From NCBI RefSeq assembly GCF_019931575.1, contig NZ_CP082923.1, positions 434,001 to 498,000 of the forward strand: 64,000 nt of DNA, given 5' to 3'. Each line of letters opens with the position of its first letter. Position 1 is the first letter of the stretch. The position numbers and the translations under genes are program-made. The notes beneath the pieces were generated by a model. It did no database searches and was not told the origin of the DNA. It saw only the letters and a program-made list of their open reading frames with translations. Below are positions 10,486 through 19,456 of this stretch, one piece after another. The DNA is from Caulobacter segnis. Its GTDB lineage: Bacteria; Pseudomonadota; Alphaproteobacteria; Caulobacterales; Caulobacteraceae.

Positions 10486-11910
10486 ATGTCGCGCTTGTCC
10501 TGGATCGCCGCCGCCGGCGTGCTGACCCTCCTGTCGCTGGGCGGCGCCGCGCAGGCGGCCGCGCCTCGGTTCGAGAAGACGGTCTGCGGGGCCGACTTCA
10601 AGGACGTCGACCTGAAGGTCCAGTGCGGAAACCTGGTGGTCGATGAGACGCGGGGCGATCCCAGGAGCCGGCGCATCAAGGTGGCCGTCGCCATCGTCAA
10701 GGCGGCCCAGCCCAAGGCCGGCCTGCCGCCGGTGGTCTATCTGCATGGCGGTCCGGGCGGCTCGGCGCTGAAGGGCCTGCCGCGCATGCTCAAGAGCAAG
10801 ACCTCGCGCGAGTTCGTCGCCATCGACCAGGACTGGATCTTCATCGACCAGCGCGGCGGCGGCCTGTCCGATCCGAACCTGGACTGCCCGGGCACAAACC
10901 TGACCGACGCCGGGCCGCCCTCGGACAAGGACGCGCAAGGCATCGTCGCCTGCCTGAAGGCCTTCCAGGCCAAGGGCGTGAACCTGTCGCGCTACAACGC
11001 CGTCGAGGTGGCCAAGGACGTCCAGGACCTGCGCCAGGTCCTGAAGCTTCCGCTGATCGACCTGTTCGGCGGCTCGTACGGCACCCGTATCGAGGCGGCG
11101 ATCCAGACCCACGCGGCCCAGGGCGTGCGAGCGGTGGTCCAGGACTCGCCCTGGCCGCCCGAGGCCGACTGGACGGTCGGCGGCCCGGCCATGGTCTCCA
11201 GCTCGATCGACATCGTCATGGCCAAGTGCGCGGTCGTCGCCGAATGCGCCAAGCGCTATCCGGACCTGAAGGCCAAGCTGGCCACGGTCGCCGAGCGCTG
11301 GCTGGCCGGACCCCAGACCATCGGCGGCAAGACCTACACGGCTGACGACCTGGGCGGCTATCTGATGGACGCCAGCTACTTCACCGCCGGGGTGCTGCCG
11401 CGCGACCTCTGGAAGATCATCCAGGGCGATGTCTCGCCGGTCGCCGAGTTCGTCGAGAGCCGCGACTACTACAGCGAGGGCCAGTTCATGACCCACCTGT
11501 GCAAGGAGGAGATCCCGTTCGAAGCCCGTGCGGACGTCGCCAAGGGGACCGAGAACGACGCCGTCGCCCGCCTGATGGTGGTGTCGATGCAGCGCATCCA
11601 CGACGTCTGCAAGGCCATCGACGTGGGCCCGATCTCGCCAGTCGAGCAGCAGCCGGTGAAGACCGCGATCCCGACCCTGTTCCTGGCCGCCGAGATCGAT
11701 CCGGGCTGCCCGCCGGAACTGACCAAGGCCGCGTCCAAGGGCTACCAGGGCTCGCAGGTGGTGATCGTCACCAACGCCACCCACGGCGTCAGCCGGGGCA
11801 ATCCGTGCGCTCGCAAGATGATCCGGTCGTTCTTCCAGGACCCGACCAAGCCCGTCGATCGCAGCTGCCTGCCGGCCGCCGACACGCCGATGGCGTTCAC
11901 CTACGAGTAG
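10486..11910 (+). CDS. Secreted alpha/beta hydrolase with TAP-like C-terminus
   Basis: A 474-residue periplasmic or secreted hydrolase. The ATG follows GGGGAG and starts a signal peptide ending near A-Q-A-A-A. H-G-G-P-G-G-S provides the oxyanion region, F-G-G-S-Y-G-T-R the nucleophile elbow, and a C-terminal segment with A-E-I-D-P and T-H-G-V the acid and histidine. The family contains tripeptidyl aminopeptidases and proline iminopeptidases, so a peptide substrate is likely but unproven. At least seven cysteines in the mature part suggest disulfides. Confidence 0.85.
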   Translation: MSRLSWIAAAGVLTLLSLGGAAQAAAPRFEKTVCGADFKDVDLKVQCGNLVVDETRGDPRSRRIKVAVAIVKAAQPKAGLPPVVYLHGGPGGSALKGLPRMLKSKTSREFVAIDQDWIFIDQRGGGLSDPNLDCPGTNLTDAGPPSDKDAQGIVACLKAFQAKGVNLSRYNAVEVAKDVQDLRQVLKLPLIDLFGGSYGTRIEAAIQTHAAQGVRAVVQDSPWPPEADWTVGGPAMVSSSIDIVMAKCAVVAECAKRYPDLKAKLATVAERWLAGPQTIGGKTYTADDLGGYLMDASYFTAGVLPRDLWKIIQGDVSPVAEFVESRDYYSEGQFMTHLCKEEIPFEARADVAKGTENDAVARLMVVSMQRIHDVCKAIDVGPISPVEQQPVKTAIPTLFLAAEIDPGCPPELTKAASKGYQGSQVVIVTNATHGVSRGNPCARKMIRSFFQDPTKPVDRSCLPAADTPMAFTYE

Positions 11911-11993
11911 GTTGCCGGCAAGAGAACTGAACCATTTTCGCCATGAATCCCTTTTAGCAGCGCCGGATTCGTTTCAACGCGCTGTGAGGATTC

Positions 11994-13529
11994 TTGACGA
12001 CGCTTGATCGTCGCGCCGCCTTGGTTCTGCTCGCTGGCGCCGCGATGGCGCCGGGCCAGGCCCTCGCCGCGGCCTTTTCGTTCGACCAGGTGAAGGCGCG
12101 GGCTCGGGCGCTGTCCAAGCGCGCCTATGTGCCGCCGCCCCCGCCGCCGCCGCAGGTGGCGGCCATGGACTACGACGCGGCCCAGGGCGTCGGCTTCTAT
12201 CGTAAGAAGATCCCGCTGTGGGGCGGCGACTGGGGCGTCGAGCTGTTCCCGCTGAGCCGCGGCGTCTCCAAGGCCGTGGCCATCAATCTGGTCGAGAACG
12301 GCGTCGCCCGGCCGCTGAGATACGACCGGAGCATGTTCTCCTCGCGGGCCGACAGCCCGTTCCGCAAGCTGCCCGCCAAGGCCGGTTTCGCGGGGTTCCG
12401 CGCCATGAGCCGCGACGACCGGGGCGAGTGGCTGGTCTTTCACGGCGCGTCCTACTTCCGCTCGCCGGCCCCGTTCGGCCAGTACGGTCTGTCGGCCCGC
12501 GCCATCGCCGCCGACACCTACGCCGTCCAGCCCGAGGAGTTTCCCGACTGGCGCGAGGTCTGGCTGGAGAAGGACGTCCAGGGGCGCCTCGTCATCCACG
12601 CCCTGATGGAGAGCCCGGGCATCGTCGGGGCCTATCGCTTCGTCAACGACCGCGAGGGCCTGGGCCTGACCCAGACCGTCGAGGCCGCCGTCTTCTTCCG
12701 TCGCGCCTTCGACCAGATGGGCTTCGCGCCGCTGACCAGCATGTTCTGGTTCGGCGAGGATCGCGGCGGCGCCGGCCCGGACTGGCGGCCCGAGGTCCAT
12801 GACAGCGACGGCCTGGCGATGTGGACCGGGGCGGGCGAGCGCATCTGGCGGCCGCTGTCCAATCCCTCGCGCGTGGTGACCAGCACCTTCAGCGACGAGA
12901 ACCCCCGGGGCTTCGGCCTGATCCAGCGCGACCGCGACTTCGACCACTATCACGACGACCAGGCCAACGCCGAGCGCCGCCCCAGCGTCTGGGTCGAGCC
13001 GATCGGGACCTGGGGCAAGGGCACCGTCCGCCTGGTCGAGATCCCGACCAACAATGAGACCAACGACAACATCGTCGCCTTCTGGACGCCGGACGCGCCC
13101 GTCGTGGCGGGCGGCGCGGTCGAGCTGAGCTATCGCCTGTCTTGGACCGGCGACGTGCCCGCGCCGCCGGGCGACGACCTGGCGCGCGTCGTGGCCACCC
13201 GCACGGGCCAGCCGGGCGAACCGGGCAAGGATCTGGACGCCCGGGGCCGCAAGGTCGCGATCGAGTTCCGGGGCGCGAACCTCCAGGCGCTGCGCGAGGC
13301 GATCGACATCGAGGCCGACGTCACCGCCAACAACGGCGAGATCCGCCTGCTGTCGCACTATCCCGCCGCCCGGCGCGAGGACGAGTCGGGTGGCCTGTGG
13401 CGTGTGGTCTTCGATGTCGTCCCCAATGGCGCGGAACCGGCCGATGTCCGCGCCGTGCTGCGGCAAAAAGGTCGACCTTTGAGCGAAACATGGACCGCGT
13501 TGGTTTTTCCGGCCCCGGCCGGGAACTAA
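11994..13529 (+). CDS. opgG: Periplasmic glucan biosynthesis protein OpgG/OpgD (MdoG)
   Basis: A 511-residue OpgG-family protein that shapes the backbone of osmoregulated periplasmic glucans in the periplasm. It starts at TTG with GAGGA 7-8 bases upstream. The leader D-R-R-A-A-L-V-L-L-A-G-A is Tat-like and ends at A-L-A-A-A; a run of seven prolines follows near residue 46. Family sequence includes F-S-F-D-x-V, the long beta-sandwich body and M-F-W-F-G-E-D near residue 250. opgH follows 88 bases downstream on the same strand, the usual pairing. It could be OpgD rather than OpgG; the Tat-like leader leans that way. Confidence 0.9.
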   Translation: MTTLDRRAALVLLAGAAMAPGQALAAAFSFDQVKARARALSKRAYVPPPPPPPQVAAMDYDAAQGVGFYRKKIPLWGGDWGVELFPLSRGVSKAVAINLVENGVARPLRYDRSMFSSRADSPFRKLPAKAGFAGFRAMSRDDRGEWLVFHGASYFRSPAPFGQYGLSARAIAADTYAVQPEEFPDWREVWLEKDVQGRLVIHALMESPGIVGAYRFVNDREGLGLTQTVEAAVFFRRAFDQMGFAPLTSMFWFGEDRGGAGPDWRPEVHDSDGLAMWTGAGERIWRPLSNPSRVVTSTFSDENPRGFGLIQRDRDFDHYHDDQANAERRPSVWVEPIGTWGKGTVRLVEIPTNNETNDNIVAFWTPDAPVVAGGAVELSYRLSWTGDVPAPPGDDLARVVATRTGQPGEPGKDLDARGRKVAIEFRGANLQALREAIDIEADVTANNGEIRLLSHYPAARREDESGGLWRVVFDVVPNGAEPADVRAVLRQKGRPLSETWTALVFPAPAGN

Positions 13530-13617
13530 ACGCGTCGTGAAACCTTTCGGCCTCGCTTCCGCCTTGTTGCTTGCGCGGCGGCCGGGGCCGGGGGGCTTCG
13601 AGTAGGGCGTGCTGTCG

Positions 13618-15504
13618 ATGCGATCACTTTCCTGGCCGGCCGACGCGGTTCCGTCGGAATCGCCGCTGGCCATGCCCATTCAGAGCCTGAGCGCCGAGCC
13701 GGATCGCCGCCCGATCCTGGCGGACAGCCTGACGCGTCGTCGGGCGTGGCTGGTGGCCTTCACCCTCGTGCTCAGCCTGGCCGCCAGCGTGGCGATGATC
13801 CGCGCCTTCGCGGCCGACCGTTTCACGGCGCTGGAGATGATCGCCCTGCCGCTGTTCGCCAGCCTGTTCGCCTGGACGGCCTTCTCGTGCGCCTCGGCGG
13901 CGGCGGGGTTCCTGGCCCTGTGGCGCGAGAGCCCGGCCCGTGAGGGCGGCCCCCTGCCAGCGGTGTCCAGCCGCAACGCGGTCCTGCTGCCGGTCTATAA
14001 CGAGACGCCCGGTCCGGTGTTCGCGCGCCTGGCCGCGATGCTGGAATCGCTGCGCACGGCCCAGGCGCTCGACCGCTTCGACGTCTTCATCCTCAGCGAC
14101 ACCCGCGAGCAGGCCGTCGCGATCGAGGAGCGCGAGGCCTATGACCGCCTGTGCGCCCGCTTCGAGGGCCAGGCTTGCGTCTACTATCGCCGCCGGGCGG
14201 AGAACACCGACCGCAAGGCTGGCAACATCGCCGAGTGGGTCCGCCGCTTCGGCGGCGCCTACGACCACATGGTGGTGCTGGACGCCGACAGCCTGATGAC
14301 CGGCGACACCCTGGTGCGCCTGGCCGCCGCCATGGAGGCCGCGCCCGGCGCGGGCCTGATCCAGACCGTGCCGATGATCATCAACGCCCGCACCCTGTTC
14401 GCCCGCCTCGAGCAGTTCGCCAGCCGTCTCTACGGCCCGATGTTCGCGCGCGGCCTGGAGTGGTGGAGCGGGGCGGAGTCCAGCTACTGGGGCCACAACG
14501 CCATCATCCGCGTGAAGGCCTTCGCCGAGCAGGCCGGCCTGCCGCATCTGCGCGGGCCCCAGCCGTTCGGCGGCGCGATCATGAGCCATGACTTCGTCGA
14601 GGCCGCTCTGCTGCGGCGGGCCGGCTGGGAGGTCCGCCTGGCCTCGCAGATGGGCGGCAGCTACGAGGAGAGCCCGCCCAGCCTGATCGACCAGATCATC
14701 CGCGATCGCCGCTGGTGCCAGGGCAACCTGCAGCACATCGCCGTCATCGCCGCGCGCGGCCTGCACCCCCTGAGCCGCTTCCACCTGCTGCGCGGCTTCT
14801 CGACCTATCTGACCGCGCCGCTGTGGCTGGGCCTGCTGAGCGTGGGCCTGCTGCTGGCCGCTTTCCCGGGCCTGGCGGGGGTAGGCCAGGACGATCCGGC
14901 GCCGGTCACCCGGCCGGAGATGCTGTCGGTGCTGTGCGTATCCCTGGCCATGCTGCTGGCGCCCAAGCTGATGGCCTGGATCGTGCTGGTGCGGCGCGGC
15001 CGCGCCGGCGGCTTCGGCGGCGCCCGCCGGGCCCTGGCCGGCGTCGGGATCGAGACCCTAGTGTCCAGCCTGGTGGCGCCCATCGTGTTGTTCGCCCAGA
15101 CCCGCGCCCTGTTCGAGATCCTGACCGGTCGCGATTGCGGCTGGGCCACCCAGCGCCGCGACGCCGAGACCCTGACCCTGCGCGACACTCTGCGCGTCCA
15201 CCGGGGCGAGACCATCTTCGGCGTGATCCTGGTCGGGCTGGGCCTGATCTTCGCGCCCGACGCCTTCATCTGGATCGCCCTGCCGGCCCTGGCCCTGACC
15301 TTCGCCTTCGTGATCTCGGCCTGGACCGCCGAGAACGTCGACGACCTGTCCCTGCTGGAGACGCCGGAGACGCTGCGGCCGCCGCGCCTGCTGGACCGGG
15401 CCGTCAAGCTGCGCTCGGCCGCCGCCGTGGCCAGCCTGGCGGCCTCCAACGAGCCGCCGATCCTGCTGCCGCTGCCGGCCGGCCTGGGCTACGAGACGGC
15501 CTGA
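13618..15504 (+). CDS. opgH: Glucans biosynthesis glucosyltransferase OpgH (MdoH)
   Basis: A 628-residue inner-membrane family 2 glucosyltransferase that polymerises UDP-glucose into the glucan backbone and passes it to the periplasm. Two N-terminal helices (about 45-105) precede the cytoplasmic catalytic domain with V-L-L-P-V-Y-N-E-T, V-L-D-A-D-S and the R-R-W-C-Q-G-N acceptor motif. Four to five helices follow. The ATG at 13618 has AGGG 10 bases upstream; a GTG nine bases earlier is too close to it. At 628 residues it is shorter than the enterobacterial enzyme (about 850), lacking much of the N-terminal extension. In Caulobacter this pathway matters for cell shape, so the gene is probably important. 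Confidence 0.93.
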   Translation: MRSLSWPADAVPSESPLAMPIQSLSAEPDRRPILADSLTRRRAWLVAFTLVLSLAASVAMIRAFAADRFTALEMIALPLFASLFAWTAFSCASAAAGFLALWRESPAREGGPLPAVSSRNAVLLPVYNETPGPVFARLAAMLESLRTAQALDRFDVFILSDTREQAVAIEEREAYDRLCARFEGQACVYYRRRAENTDRKAGNIAEWVRRFGGAYDHMVVLDADSLMTGDTLVRLAAAMEAAPGAGLIQTVPMIINARTLFARLEQFASRLYGPMFARGLEWWSGAESSYWGHNAIIRVKAFAEQAGLPHLRGPQPFGGAIMSHDFVEAALLRRAGWEVRLASQMGGSYEESPPSLIDQIIRDRRWCQGNLQHIAVIAARGLHPLSRFHLLRGFSTYLTAPLWLGLLSVGLLLAAFPGLAGVGQDDPAPVTRPEMLSVLCVSLAMLLAPKLMAWIVLVRRGRAGGFGGARRALAGVGIETLVSSLVAPIVLFAQTRALFEILTGRDCGWATQRRDAETLTLRDTLRVHRGETIFGVILVGLGLIFAPDAFIWIALPALALTFAFVISAWTAENVDDLSLLETPETLRPPRLLDRAVKLRSAAAVASLAASNEPPILLPLPAGLGYETA

Positions 15505-15507
15505 CCG

Positions 15508-16368
15508 CTACATCTTCTTCTTGAGGGGCAGCAGGTCCGGATAGCTGGCGTCCCGCTTCTGGGCCTTGGCGGTGAAGGCCTCGGCCATGTGGGCGCCCGA
15601 GAACATGCCCGTCTGCCAGGTGGCGATGTAGTCCAGGCCGTCGGCGATGGTGTGGTCGCGGGCGTAGTTGATCATCACCTTGCTGCCGGCCACGGCCAGG
15701 GGCGACTTCTCGGCGATCTCGCGGGCGGTAGCCAGGGCGTGCGCTACCAGGGCCTCGTGCGTGTCGAACACCTCGTTGACCAGGCCGATCTCCTTGGCGC
15801 GCTGGGCCGGCAGGCGACGGCCGGTATAGGCCAGCTCGCGCACCCAGCCCTCGGGGATCAGCTTGCACAGGCGTGGAAAGGTGCCGACGTCGGCGGTCAT
15901 GCCGATGTTGATCTCCTGGATCGAGAAGAAGGCGTCGGCGCTGGCGTAGCGGATGTCGCAGGCGCTGACGAAGTCGACCGCCCCGCCGATGCAACCGCCC
16001 TGGATGGCGACGATCACCGGCATGCGGGCCTTGTCCAGGCAGCTGAAGGTGTCCTGCAGGTGATGCACGAACCGGCGGAAGCTTTCGCCGGCCACGTGAC
16101 GGTCGGCGTCCTGGCGGGCGGTGACGCCCTCGTCGTCGGTGAACACCGAAAGGTCCATGCCGGCGCTGAAGTGCTTGCCGGTCGACGAGATGACGATGCA
16201 GCGGGCCAGGGCGTTGTCGTCGATGTCGCGGACGATCGCGGGAAGCTCGTTCCAGAACGGCCGGGTCATGGTGTTCATGGCCTCGGGCCGCTTCAACTGG
16301 ATGTGCGCGACGCCAGCCTCGATCTCGACCTTGAAACAGCTATAGTCCGCCTGATCGTGGTTGCTCAT
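15508..16368 (-). CDS. Enoyl-CoA hydratase/isomerase, dienoyl-CoA isomerase type
   Basis: A 286-residue crotonase-fold enzyme. It resembles delta(3,5)-delta(2,4)-dienoyl-CoA isomerase more than a plain hydratase. The oxyanion loops read K-H-F-S-A-G-M-D-L and I-Q-G-G-C-I-G-G-A, and the active site carries the acidic pair Q-E-I-N-I-G-M and A-D-V-G-T, as in the isomerase. It would act in beta-oxidation of fatty acids with odd-position double bonds. The ATG follows AAAGGGAGG; an earlier ATG would add 24 unlikely residues. It converges on opgH with three bases between stops and diverges from the SH3 gene. Confidence 0.88.
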   Translation of the reverse strand: MSNHDQADYSCFKVEIEAGVAHIQLKRPEAMNTMTRPFWNELPAIVRDIDDNALARCIVISSTGKHFSAGMDLSVFTDDEGVTARQDADRHVAGESFRRFVHHLQDTFSCLDKARMPVIVAIQGGCIGGAVDFVSACDIRYASADAFFSIQEINIGMTADVGTFPRLCKLIPEGWVRELAYTGRRLPAQRAKEIGLVNEVFDTHEALVAHALATAREIAEKSPLAVAGSKVMINYARDHTIADGLDYIATWQTGMFSGAHMAEAFTAKAQKRDASYPDLLPLKKKM

Positions 16369-16469
16369 GCCGGCCTCCCTTTTTGTCGATGGTCCTTGGC
16401 TTTGCCCGGCGACTATCGGCCGGGGCGCAAGCGGCGACAACCTTGACCCGACGGAAGAGGATTCCAGCC

Positions 16470-17258
16470 ATGACGACCCGCAAGATCTCCACCGCCCTGG
16501 CCCTGGCCGCCACGGTCGGCGGCCTGGCCGCCGCGCCGGCCCCGGCGCTGGCCCAGTCCCGAGGGCTGGGCGGACTGTTCGCGTGCGAGGGCTCGGGCAA
16601 GAAGCAGGAAGGCGGCGCCCTGATCGGCGCGGCCGCCGGCGCCCTGCTGGGCCGCAACCTGGCCAAGAACGAGAAGACCCTGGGCACGCTGGTCGGCGCA
16701 GCCGCCGGCGCGGCGGCAGGCGGCTATATCGGCTGCCGCATGCAGTCGACCGACGCGGCCCTGGCCGAGCAGGCCACCAAGAAGGCCCTGGAGACGGGCG
16801 TGGCCCAGACCTGGACCAACAAGCGCACCGGCAATTCGGGTCGCATCGCGGTGGTCTCGTCCAGCTACGGCCCGCCGATCGACGGCCGCAACGTCCGCTA
16901 CGCCTCGGGCGTCCAGAGCCTGCCCAGCTACGAGGCCGCCGGCGGCGCCTACGTGGCCAATTCGACGGCCAACCTGCGCGCCGGTCCGTCGACCAGGACG
17001 GCGGTGGTCGGCAAGGTCGGCGCGGGCGAGAGCTTCGACGCCCTAGGCCTCGCGCCGGCCGGCGGCTGGGTGCTGGTCGGCCGGAACGGCCTGGGCGTGG
17101 GCTACGCGTCCGCCTCGCTGGTGCGCCCGTACGGCCAGCAGGTCGCCAGCTGCCGGGTGATTGACGCCTCGGTCTCGGGCGGCGGCCAGCGGGCCACCAG
17201 CCAGCGCTATAGCGCCTGCCGCGACGATCGCGGCGAGTGGCAGGTGACGCAGGCCTAG
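16470..17258 (+). CDS. Exported glycine-zipper and SH3-domain protein
   Basis: A 262-residue protein with a signal peptide cleaved near A-L-A-Q. A glycine-zipper stretch (G-A-L-I-G-A-A-A-G-A and G-A-A-A-G-A-A-A-G-G-Y) follows, and then an SH3b-like domain from about residue 168 (Y-V-A-N-S-T-A-N-L-R-A-G-P-S). Proteins of this design sit in the periplasm or outer membrane and touch the cell wall. No enzyme domain is seen. GGAAGAGG lies ahead of the ATG. Its stop overlaps the stop of the convergent DUF488 gene by four bases. Confidence 0.8.
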   Translation: MTTRKISTALALAATVGGLAAAPAPALAQSRGLGGLFACEGSGKKQEGGALIGAAAGALLGRNLAKNEKTLGTLVGAAAGAAAGGYIGCRMQSTDAALAEQATKKALETGVAQTWTNKRTGNSGRIAVVSSSYGPPIDGRNVRYASGVQSLPSYEAAGGAYVANSTANLRAGPSTRTAVVGKVGAGESFDALGLAPAGGWVLVGRNGLGVGYASASLVRPYGQQVASCRVIDASVSGGGQRATSQRYSACRDDRGEWQVTQA

Positions 17259-17689
17259 AGGTTCACCACCTCGCACTTCAGCCGCTCGCGGATGCGATTG
17301 GCGACGATCGTGCGGTGGCAGCAATTGGGGTCGTCCTCGTAGCACAGGAGGGCGACCCTTTTCGTTTTCGCCAGCTCGGTCGCCTGGGCCAGGGCCAGCA
17401 CGGCCTCCGGCTCCTCCAGGTGGGCGTCGAAGACGCGGCGCATCTCGTCGATCCGTCCCGCGCGCGCGGCCTCGCGCCCCGGCTTGGGCGTGCCCAGCGG
17501 CCGCAGGTGCAGGTAGTCGATGCCCTGGTCCTTCAGGCTGGCGTCCAGCAGGCTCTTGGAGAACCCGGCCTTGCGCGAGCTGGCCACGGCGCGGACGTCG
17601 ACGACCAGTTCGACGTCGGCCGCCTTCAGGCGATCGATCATGCCGGCCTGAGTGTCGGTCTCGTAGCCGATGGTGGCGAGCCTGTTCAT
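17255..17689 (-). CDS. DUF488 family protein
   Basis: A 144-residue cytoplasmic protein with the DUF488 hallmarks: I-G-Y-E-T near the start, V-D-V-R-A-V-A-S-S-R, and C-Y-E-D-D-P-N-C-C-H-R close to the end. The function is not established; the conserved Cys and His residues suggest a metal or thiol site. It diverges from the alpha/beta hydrolase gene across about 70 bases and overlaps the SH3 gene tail-to-tail by four bases. Confidence 0.85.
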   Translation of the reverse strand: MNRLATIGYETDTQAGMIDRLKAADVELVVDVRAVASSRKAGFSKSLLDASLKDQGIDYLHLRPLGTPKPGREAARAGRIDEMRRVFDAHLEEPEAVLALAQATELAKTKRVALLCYEDDPNCCHRTIVANRIRERLKCEVVNL

Positions 17690-17760
17690 CCCATCCCTCC
17701 ATGGACGCAGGGGATCTACGCGCCTACCTTAAGCCCGATAACTCTCAGGGAGCCACGCCG

Positions 17761-18651
17761 ATGGACGCGGCCGTCTTTCGCGAACCTCGCAAGCGCGTCG
17801 TGGCCGTGCCCGGCGGCGAGATCGCGGCCCTGGAGTTCGGCCCGCAGGACCGGCCGATCGACGTCGTCTTCGTCCACGCCAACGGCTTCAACGCCCAGAC
17901 CTATCGCGTGCTGCTCTCGCCCCTGGCGGCGGGCCTGCGCATCCTGGCCATCGACCAGCGAGGCCACGGCGAGACGACCCTGCCGGCGGATCCGGACGGT
18001 CGCCGCTCGTGGCGCGACCTGCGCGACGACCTGATCGGCCTGCTGGACGCCCTGGACGGGCCGCCGGTCGTCCTGGCCGGCCACTCGATGGGCGGCACCG
18101 TCAGCCTGCTGACCGCCGCCGAGCGGCCGGAGCGGGTCAAGGGCCTCGTCCTGCTCGACCCGGTGATCATGCCCTGGCTGGCCACCCTCTACGCCCGGGC
18201 GCCATGGACCTCGGGACGCTTGTGGAGGCGCATGCCGCTGGTCCAGTCGGCCCTGCGCCGGCGGGCGGTGTTCGACAGCCGCGAGGCGGTGTTCGCCGGC
18301 TACAAGGGTCGCGGCGCCTTCAAGACCTGGCCCGAGACCATGCTGGCCGACTATGTCGCCGGCGGCTTCGTCGAGCGGAAGGACGGCAAGGTCGAGCTGG
18401 CCTGCGCGCCGGCCTGGGAGGCCTCCAACTACGCCGCCCAGGCCCACGACCCCTGGAAGGCCGTGCGCCAGGTGAAGGTCCCGGTGCGGATCCTCAAGGC
18501 CGAGAAACACTCCACCTGCCACGCCGGCGACGGCTTCGCGCGGCGCGGCCGCGACGTGCGGATCGAGACGGTGGCGGGAACCAGCCACTTCCTGCCGATG
18601 GAGCGTCCCGACGTGGTGCGGGACACGCTGTTCGACATGGCGACGGCTTAG
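17761..18651 (+). CDS. Alpha/beta-fold hydrolase
   Basis: A 296-residue cytoplasmic hydrolase. V-H-A-N-G-F gives the oxyanion loop, A-G-H-S-M-G-G the nucleophile serine and G-T-S-H-F-L-P-M the catalytic histidine. The substrate is unknown. The chosen ATG (M-D-A-A-V-F) has a CAGGGAG site; an in-frame ATG 60 bases earlier lacks one. The stop codon overlaps that of the convergent FkbM gene. Confidence 0.85.
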   Translation: MDAAVFREPRKRVVAVPGGEIAALEFGPQDRPIDVVFVHANGFNAQTYRVLLSPLAAGLRILAIDQRGHGETTLPADPDGRRSWRDLRDDLIGLLDALDGPPVVLAGHSMGGTVSLLTAAERPERVKGLVLLDPVIMPWLATLYARAPWTSGRLWRRMPLVQSALRRRAVFDSREAVFAGYKGRGAFKTWPETMLADYVAGGFVERKDGKVELACAPAWEASNYAAQAHDPWKAVRQVKVPVRILKAEKHSTCHAGDGFARRGRDVRIETVAGTSHFLPMERPDVVRDTLFDMATA

Positions 18652-19400
18652 GACGGGTCCGGGATCAGGTGGGCCAGCTCGTTCGGAATGCAGATGAAGT
18701 CGTCCGATAGGGCGTAGAGCTTGTAGTTCTTGGCGGTGATCTGATCGGCCAGGCGCTGGCTGTCGGACTTCAGGTGCTCGACCAGCATCAGCGGCCGATG
18801 GGCGTCGATCAGCGCGTCGGCGCCGCGCAGCACCTGCGGCTCCATCCCTTCGACATCGACCTTCAGGATGTCGACCTTGGGAAAGCCGAAGCTGTCGAGC
18901 GTGCGCATGGGCACGAACTCCTGCTTGTCGGGATCGTGGCCGCGCTCCTGGGACAGGCGCTCCCGCTGCTGCTCGCCGAACTCGACGCTGCCGAAGTTCA
19001 TGGCCTGGTTGTAGTCGAACTGCGGGATCTCGATCGCGCCAGCCTCTTCGCCCACGGCGATGTGGTGGCAGAAGATGTTGGTGTAGCCGTTCAGCGCCAC
19101 CGAGCCGGCGATCATGTTGAACAGGATCCGCTGGGCCTCGAAACAGTGATAGACGCCGCGCCCGTCCAGAAGGCTGGCCAGGCCCAGCGAGAACAGGCCG
19201 AAATTGGCCCCGACATCCAGGACGAACGGCTCGGGGCCCTTCAGCACCGACAGCTTCGAGATCATGTCGATGCTGTCGTGCCCGTGGGCGCGGCCGGTCT
19301 TCAGGAGGTGGTTGGTCTGGTTGATGTCATGGCGATTGACGATCACCGGCCCGTAGATGGTCGGCATCATCAGCCCGTAGGGCACACGATCTAGCGGCAC
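18648..19400 (-). CDS. FkbM-family methyltransferase
   Basis: A 250-residue SAM-dependent methyltransferase. V-L-D-V-G-A-N-F-G-L-F-S is the SAM-binding loop, Y-H-C-F-E-A-Q the acidic strand, and D-I-L-K-V-D-V-E-G-M-E the FkbM signature. FkbM enzymes methylate hydroxyl groups on sugars or polyketides. No glycan cluster is adjacent, so the substrate cannot be told. Confidence 0.85.
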   Translation of the reverse strand: MPLDRVPYGLMMPTIYGPVIVNRHDINQTNHLLKTGRAHGHDSIDMISKLSVLKGPEPFVLDVGANFGLFSLGLASLLDGRGVYHCFEAQRILFNMIAGSVALNGYTNIFCHHIAVGEEAGAIEIPQFDYNQAMNFGSVEFGEQQRERLSQERGHDPDKQEFVPMRTLDSFGFPKVDILKVDVEGMEPQVLRGADALIDAHRPLMLVEHLKSDSQRLADQITAKNYKLYALSDDFICIPNELAHLIPDPS

Positions 19401-19456
19401 GGGCCCTCCAGGCGGATCGATTCTTCATCATGGTGACAGGAAACGCCGGCGTGTGG

